The position numbers and the translations under genes were made by a program. Shown piece after piece: positions 5,434 to 8,991 of a stretch of DNA of 8,991 nucleotides. The notes beneath the pieces were generated by a model. The model was not told the DNA's origin. It saw nothing but the letters and a program-made list of their open reading frames with translations, and ran no database searches. Each line of letters begins with the position of its first letter. Position 1 is the first letter of the stretch. The stretch is from NCBI GenBank assembly GCA_021800315.1, contig JAJYZD010000155.1:1-8991 (forward strand), written 5' to 3'. The DNA is from Bacillota bacterium (GTDB lineage: Bacteria > Bacillota > Desulfotomaculia > Desulfotomaculales > JAJYZD01).

Positions 5434-6987
5434 ATGAAAAAGACAATGGACGAATTTCGTGCCGCCTGGCCGCAACTGTCCCCGGCCGGCGATACCTGCC
5501 GGGTGCCGGCCCGTGACCTGCCCCTGGTCGCCGCCTGGTGGCGGGAGGCGGGGGCCAGGCTGGCGGATGCCTTTGCCCTGGCCGACCCCGGTTCGCCGCG
5601 GGACTACCTGGTCCGTTACGTTTTCGAGGCACCGCCGGACGCCTTCGTCACCATGGAGTCCCCGGTCACCGGGACCCCGCCTGCCTATCCCGCGGTCAGC
5701 CTGCATCTGCACGCGGCGGACTGGTTCGAGCGGGAAATCTACGAGATGTACGGCGTCCTGCCCGAAGGGCACCCGGCCCTGGGTGGCTTTGTGCTGCACC
5801 GGCAGGGGGAGGGGGGCCCCTTTCCCCTGCGCAAGGACTTTGCGCGCTCCACGCCCTTGCCCGGGGCTTCCTGCGTCAGCCACCCGCACCAGGCCCAAGG
5901 GAGGGGTGTCTTCGAAATGCCGCTGGGCCCGGTGTATGCCGGGGTAGCCGAGTCGATCCATTTCACCCTGACTTCCATAGGGGAAGAGGTATTCTGGGTC
6001 GTCCCGCAGCTCTTTTTCAAACACCGGGGTCTGGAGAAGGCGGGGGAGGATATCCCCCTGGAAAGAGTCCTCCAGATGGTGCGACGCATCTCCGGCATCG
6101 GGGCGGTTTCCGAGTCGCTGGCTTTTTGCCAGGCGGTGGAAACGGCCGCCGGCACCGAAGTCCCGCCGCGGGGCCTTTTCTTGCGTTCCCTGCTGGCGGA
6201 GTTGGAACGCATCTACAACCATGTCGGCAACCTCGCCGATATTTGCGAATCCACCTCCCTGGGGGTGGGCGCGGCGCAGGGCTTCGTGCTGCGCGAGCGT
6301 CTCCTGCGCCTGAACTGCCTGTTGAGCGGCAGCCGGTACCTGATGAACGCGATCGGTTTCGGCGGCGTTCTCCGCGATCCCGGTCCGGAGCGGATCTCGC
6401 TTATGCGCGATACCCTGCGGGCCCTGGCCGGGGACTTCCGCCGCTGGATCGCGGCTCTTTTGGCCACGGACAGTTTTCTGGACCGCCTGCAGAACATCGG
6501 GGTACTGGATAGCGGCGCCGCGGCCAACCTCGGGGCCACCGGACCGGTGGGCAGGGCGTCGGGCATCGACCGGGACTGGCGTCGTGACCACGTTTACGCC
6601 GCCTATGGCCGGTTGGAGTTCCGGGTGCCCGTGGAGAGCGAGGGCGACGGGCTGGCCCGGCTGAAAGTCCGGGCGGCCGAGGTGGAGGAGTCCCTGGCCC
6701 TGGTGGAACAACTGGTTTCATCGTTGCCGGGGGGACCGCCGCAAAATCCCCGCCCACCGGAACTGGCGCCCGGCGCGGCCGCCTCCGGCTATTGCGAGGG
6801 CCCGCGGGGGGCGGTCCTGCACTGGATCAGCGCCGGGGAGGACAACCGTCTCTGGCGCCTGCGCCTTAGGCCGCCCTCGCTTCTGAACTGGCATACCTTC
6901 CCCCAGGCCACCGAGGGGTGCGCCTTCCAGGACTTCCCGATCATTCTGGCCAGTTTCGGCCTTTCCCTGGCCGAAAGCGACCGTTAG
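5434..6987 (+). CDS. hyfG: HyfG/EhrL-like large subunit (NuoC-NuoD fusion) lacking the Ni-Fe site
   Basis: 517 residues in two parts. Residues 1 to ~140 are NuoC-like, with the signature DWFEREIYEMYGV (96-108), a GHP and an FPLRKDF ending. Residues ~165 to 517 are NuoD/hydrogenase-large-subunit-like: FFKHRGLEK (194-202), ERIYNHVGNLADI, RFRVPVESEGD-like FRVPVESEGD, and an R-PSLLNW...F near the C-terminus. In true group 4 hydrogenases such as HycE, four cysteines in RxCGxC and DPCxxC hold Ni-Fe. Here they align to S220-G-I-G223 (in RRISGIGAVSESLAFCQAVE) and S511-L-A-E514. The protein stops three residues later (SDR), so the cleavable C-terminal peptide needed for nickel maturation is absent. 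It is therefore hydrogenase-like but should not bind Ni or make H2, as in Ehr complexes and complex I NuoD. ATG start 6 nt after hyfF with GGGGAGG upstream. Reading frame intact, codon use like its neighbours, so a functional replacement rather than decay. Confidence 0.93.
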   Translation: MKKTMDEFRAAWPQLSPAGDTCRVPARDLPLVAAWWREAGARLADAFALADPGSPRDYLVRYVFEAPPDAFVTMESPVTGTPPAYPAVSLHLHAADWFEREIYEMYGVLPEGHPALGGFVLHRQGEGGPFPLRKDFARSTPLPGASCVSHPHQAQGRGVFEMPLGPVYAGVAESIHFTLTSIGEEVFWVVPQLFFKHRGLEKAGEDIPLERVLQMVRRISGIGAVSESLAFCQAVETAAGTEVPPRGLFLRSLLAELERIYNHVGNLADICESTSLGVGAAQGFVLRERLLRLNCLLSGSRYLMNAIGFGGVLRDPGPERISLMRDTLRALAGDFRRWIAALLATDSFLDRLQNIGVLDSGAAANLGATGPVGRASGIDRDWRRDHVYAAYGRLEFRVPVESEGDGLARLKVRAAEVEESLALVEQLVSSLPGGPPQNPRPPELAPGAAASGYCEGPRGAVLHWISAGEDNRLWRLRLRPPSLLNWHTFPQATEGCAFQDFPIILASFGLSLAESDR

Positions 6988-7003
6988 AAGGAGTGACAGA
7001 CAA

Positions 7004-7753
7004 ATGGCCAACTGGGTATACCGGGGACTGGCCGGCGGTGTGGTCACGACCAGGTATCCGCATCAGAGCAAGGACATTCCCGGGGCCTGGCCCGGAATCC
7101 CGGCGGCGGCCGGGGGGGAATGTCCGGCCGGGTGCCGGGCCTGCCTGGACGCCTGTCCGGGCGGCGCTGTGGATTTCAAGGAAGGGACCCCGCTCATCGC
7201 GTACCGCCGCTGTATCTTTTGCCGGCGGTGTGTTGACGTTTGTCCAGCCGGGATCCTGACCTGGCGGGACGACTTTCGGACGGCCGTCGCTCCGGAGTGC
7301 GAACTGCCCCGACGGTTTTCCAGTCGCTCCGTCTATATCCGGCACGTGGACGCCGGGGCCTGCGAGTGCTGTCTCTGGGAGGCCGGGGCGGTATCCCACC
7401 CGTTTTACGACTTAAACCGGCTCGGTTTTTTCTTCGTCACCTCGCCCCGGCACGCCGATCTCCTCCTGGTGAGCGGCCCGGTTACCGTAAACATGGCCTA
7501 CGCTTTGGAAAAAACTTACCAGGCCGTGCCCCGGCCCAAGAAGGTGGTCGCCCTGGGCACCTGCGCCTGCGGCGGTCCGGCGGTCGGGGTGGGCTACGCC
7601 ACTCCGGTGCCCCTGCCGGAAGTACTGCCGGTAGACGTTTTCATCCCGGGGTGTCCGCCGGCGCCGCTCACCATCCTGCACGGCCTCCTGCTGGCCGCCG
7701 GCCGGGCGGAGCACGGAGGACCGGACGGGCAAATGACGGCGGCAAGGAGTTGA
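7004..7753 (+). CDS. hyfI: Ferredoxin-NuoB fusion, HyfI/EhrS-like Fe-S small subunit
   Basis: A 249-residue electron-transfer subunit on the cytoplasmic side. The N-terminal ~95 residues are a 2x[4Fe-4S] ferredoxin: C40-x3-C44-x2-C47-x3-C51-P and C70-x2-C73-x2-C76-x3-C80-P (the first motif is Cx3C instead of the usual Cx2C). The C-terminal part is NuoB/hydrogenase-small-subunit-like and keeps the four ligands of the cluster next to the large subunit: C120 and C123 in GACECCLWE, C187 in LGTCACGG, and C217 in PGCPPAP. Tyr/Arg-rich linker between the domains. In E. coli the ferredoxin (HyfH) and small subunit (HyfI) are separate genes, so one polypeptide holds the whole wire here. An unusual extra Cys (C122) lies between C120 and C123, and another (C189) follows C187. 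ATG start with a strong AAGGAGTGA at 6988-6996. Confidence 0.92.
   Translation: MANWVYRGLAGGVVTTRYPHQSKDIPGAWPGIPAAAGGECPAGCRACLDACPGGAVDFKEGTPLIAYRRCIFCRRCVDVCPAGILTWRDDFRTAVAPECELPRRFSSRSVYIRHVDAGACECCLWEAGAVSHPFYDLNRLGFFFVTSPRHADLLLVSGPVTVNMAYALEKTYQAVPRPKKVVALGTCACGGPAVGVGYATPVPLPEVLPVDVFIPGCPPAPLTILHGLLLAAGRAEHGGPDGQMTAARS
7744..7749 (+). promoter_or_regulatory. Ribosome binding site of hyfB inside the end of hyfI
   Basis: AAGGAG lies within the last codons of hyfI, 8 nt before the GTG at 7758, and fixes that codon as the hyfB start. No ATG lies nearer with a comparable site. Confidence 0.65.
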
Positions 7754-7757
7754 TAGC

Positions 7758-8991
7758 GTGACGGGCTTGTTTTTCCTGTATTTGATGGGGGCTTTCGCCA
7801 TCCTGGGCCTATTGTCGATGTCCATTACCACTTCGCCCCGCCCCGCGGCCGCGGTATCCATGGGGGCTTCCATCCTGGCGGCCCTGGCCGGAATGGCCGG
7901 GGCGGCGCTTCTCATGTCCTCCGGCGGGGCGGGCCGTCTGGCCGCCTTGGCGTGGCCGCCCCTGGGAACCTTTGTTTTGAGCGCTGATGGCCTGTCTCTA
8001 CTGTTTATCCTGCTGATCAGCCTGGTCTGGCTGCTGATTTCGCTGTTCTCCTGGTCCTACCTGACCCGTCTCGAGGGGCGTTACAACCTGCGGGCTTTCG
8101 GCGCCTTGTACAACCTTCTTTTCCTGGCCCTGATGCTGACCACCCTGGCGGGGGACCTGATTACCTTCCTGGCCGCCTGGGAGGTTGTGACCGTCACCTC
8201 CTACCTGCTCATAGTTTTCGAACACCAGAGCGCGGAAAACACCCGGGCCGGGTCCTTCATGCTGGTGTTCAGCGAAATAGGGGCGTTGCTTTTGATCGCC
8301 GCCTTCGCGCTCCTGGGTAATTACACCGGACACTTCGACTTCGCCGGGATTCGCGCGGCTATCGGTTCCGTGCCCCCGGCCGTGAAAAACACGGTGTTCA
8401 TCCTGACCCTGCTCGGTTTCGGGGTCAAGATCGGCCTGGTGCCCCTGCAGGGGTGGTTCGCCCCCGCTTACGGAGCCGCGCCGGCCAACGTGGGCGCGGT
8501 ACTCTCCGCCGCCACCCTGACCCTGGGCATTTACGGCCTGGCCAGAGTGGGGCTGGACCTTTTGGGGCCGTCCCCCCTCTGGTGGGGTCTCGCCCTCCTG
8601 GTGCTGGGCGCGCTGACCGCCATCACCGGAATGCTGTACGGGCTCATGGAGCATGACTTAAAGCGCATGCTCTCGCTGTCCAGCGTGGAAAACACGGGCT
8701 GGATCCTGGCCGGCCTGGGGGCGGCCGGCGTTTACCGCGCCAGCGGCCTGCCCGTGCTGGCCGCCCTGGCCGCCATCACCGCCCTGTACCAGACGGTCAA
8801 CAACGCCGTCTACAAGTCGCTGCTGTTCATGGGGGCGGGCGCCGTGGAGTACGCGACCGGCTGTCAGGACATGGACCAACTGGGCGGGCTGTCCCGGGTC
8901 ATGCCCTATACCGCCTTGTTCTTCATCGCCGGCTCCCTGGCGGCGGCCGGCCTGCCGCCGTTTAACGGCTTCGTCAGCGAGTGGCTCACCC
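7758..8991 (+). CDS. hyfB: HyfB-like antiporter subunit (NuoL/M/N family), cut by the window edge
   Basis: GTG start 4 nt after hyfI. 411 codons are visible before the window ends, about 60% of a typical HyfB (672 residues in E. coli), so the C-terminus is missing. It begins MTGLFFLYLMGAFAILGLL and has about a dozen hydrophobic segments so far. Family signatures: E142 in FLAAWEVVTVTSYLLIVFEHQ (TM5 Glu), K224 in GFGVKIGLVPLQGWFAPAYG (TM7 Lys), EHDLKRMLSLSSVENTG, and K353 in NNAVYKSLLFMGAGAVEY. The order of charged residues and the WEVVTVTSYLL/VFEHQ text favour HyfB over NuoL or MrpA. In the usually conserved HAxxK motif the His is replaced by Asn (N349) while the Lys remains. A second ion-translocating subunit beside HyfF suggests the complex pumps more than one ion per turnover. 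The hyf-type order is rearranged: HyfB is normally first, here it is last or near last. Confidence 0.9.
   Translation, partial: MTGLFFLYLMGAFAILGLLSMSITTSPRPAAAVSMGASILAALAGMAGAALLMSSGGAGRLAALAWPPLGTFVLSADGLSLLFILLISLVWLLISLFSWSYLTRLEGRYNLRAFGALYNLLFLALMLTTLAGDLITFLAAWEVVTVTSYLLIVFEHQSAENTRAGSFMLVFSEIGALLLIAAFALLGNYTGHFDFAGIRAAIGSVPPAVKNTVFILTLLGFGVKIGLVPLQGWFAPAYGAAPANVGAVLSAATLTLGIYGLARVGLDLLGPSPLWWGLALLVLGALTAITGMLYGLMEHDLKRMLSLSSVENTGWILAGLGAAGVYRASGLPVLAALAAITALYQTVNNAVYKSLLFMGAGAVEYATGCQDMDQLGGLSRVMPYTALFFIAGSLAAAGLPPFNGFVSEWLT

Noticed and set aside
3850..6711. Minus-strand open frame of over 900 codons across hyfF and hyfG
   Set aside because: Same antisense shadow effect; no recognisable domain, and the plus-strand genes are unambiguous.
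7998..8654. Minus-strand open frame opposite hyfB
   Set aside because: Low-complexity Gln/Gly/Glu-rich translation opposite a well-supported HyfB-like gene.
2349..8991. Formate hydrogenlyase or a true H2-evolving hydrogenase-4
   Set aside because: The large subunit has no Ni-Fe cysteines and no maturation tail, and no formate dehydrogenase gene is in view.
2349..8991. Canonical NADH dehydrogenase (complex I) operon
   Set aside because: HyfE, the NuoC-NuoD fusion with HyfG-like text, the HyfB/HyfF pair and the HyfC acidic loop fit the hydrogenase-4 branch; nuoA, nuoJ and nuoE/F/G are absent.
1..8991. CRISPR array, tRNA or rRNA
   Set aside because: No regularly spaced direct repeats and no cloverleaf or rRNA-like segments were seen.

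Overview
The window is GC-rich bacterial DNA. About two thirds of it (2349 to the right edge) is one tightly packed plus-strand operon for a membrane-bound respiratory module of the hydrogenase-4 / group 4 [NiFe] hydrogenase / complex I superfamily. The left third is degenerate, mobile-element-scarred DNA with no intact gene. Strong Shine-Dalgarno sites, likely GTG and TTG starts, an intrinsic terminator and a Big/Ig-like surface-protein fragment fit an anaerobic, possibly thermophilic, Gram-positive lineage such as high-GC Clostridia/Peptococcaceae. That is a guess; an anaerobic deltaproteobacterium cannot be excluded from these bases.

Left region (1 to ~2135). On the minus strand, roughly 30-350 folds into many strong nested hairpins and looks like the non-coding RNA part of an IscB/HEARO (omegaRNA) element whose nuclease gene would lie beyond the left edge. 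It interrupts the fragment of an Ig-like (Big domain) cell-surface protein gene (about 345-974, minus), which also has no proper 5' end. A nested inverted repeat (991-1040), an orphan IS200/IS605-type end hairpin (1147-1166) and several other hairpins follow. I recognise no gene between about 1041 and 2135.

Control region (2136-2348). A near-consensus sigma-A/sigma-70 promoter (TTGACA, 17 bp, TAAAAT) is followed within about 50 bp by an intrinsic terminator, upstream of the first gene. The operon therefore appears to be controlled by transcription attenuation. A loop in the leader can pair with the 5' arm of the terminator.

Operon (2349-8991+). The order is hyfC (NuoH-like membrane anchor), hyfE (NuoK-like), hyfF (NuoL/N-like antiporter), hyfG (NuoC-NuoD/large-subunit fusion), hyfI (two-[4Fe-4S] ferredoxin fused to a NuoB-like small subunit) and hyfB (second NuoL/N-like antiporter, cut by the window). 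Gaps are 4-16 nt, so the genes are almost certainly co-transcribed. The small subunit keeps all cysteines for three Fe-S clusters and the membrane arm keeps its proton-path charges. The large subunit, however, has lost all four Ni-Fe-binding cysteines (CGIC replaced by SGIG; CxxC replaced by SxxE) and the C-terminal maturation peptide. It therefore should not be a hydrogenase. It belongs with the hydrogenase-like 'Ehr' (energy-converting hydrogenase related) complexes, whose electron partner is not established. The inferred role is an ion-pumping redox module that takes electrons through the ferredoxin domain, with an unknown partner at the former Ni-Fe pocket.
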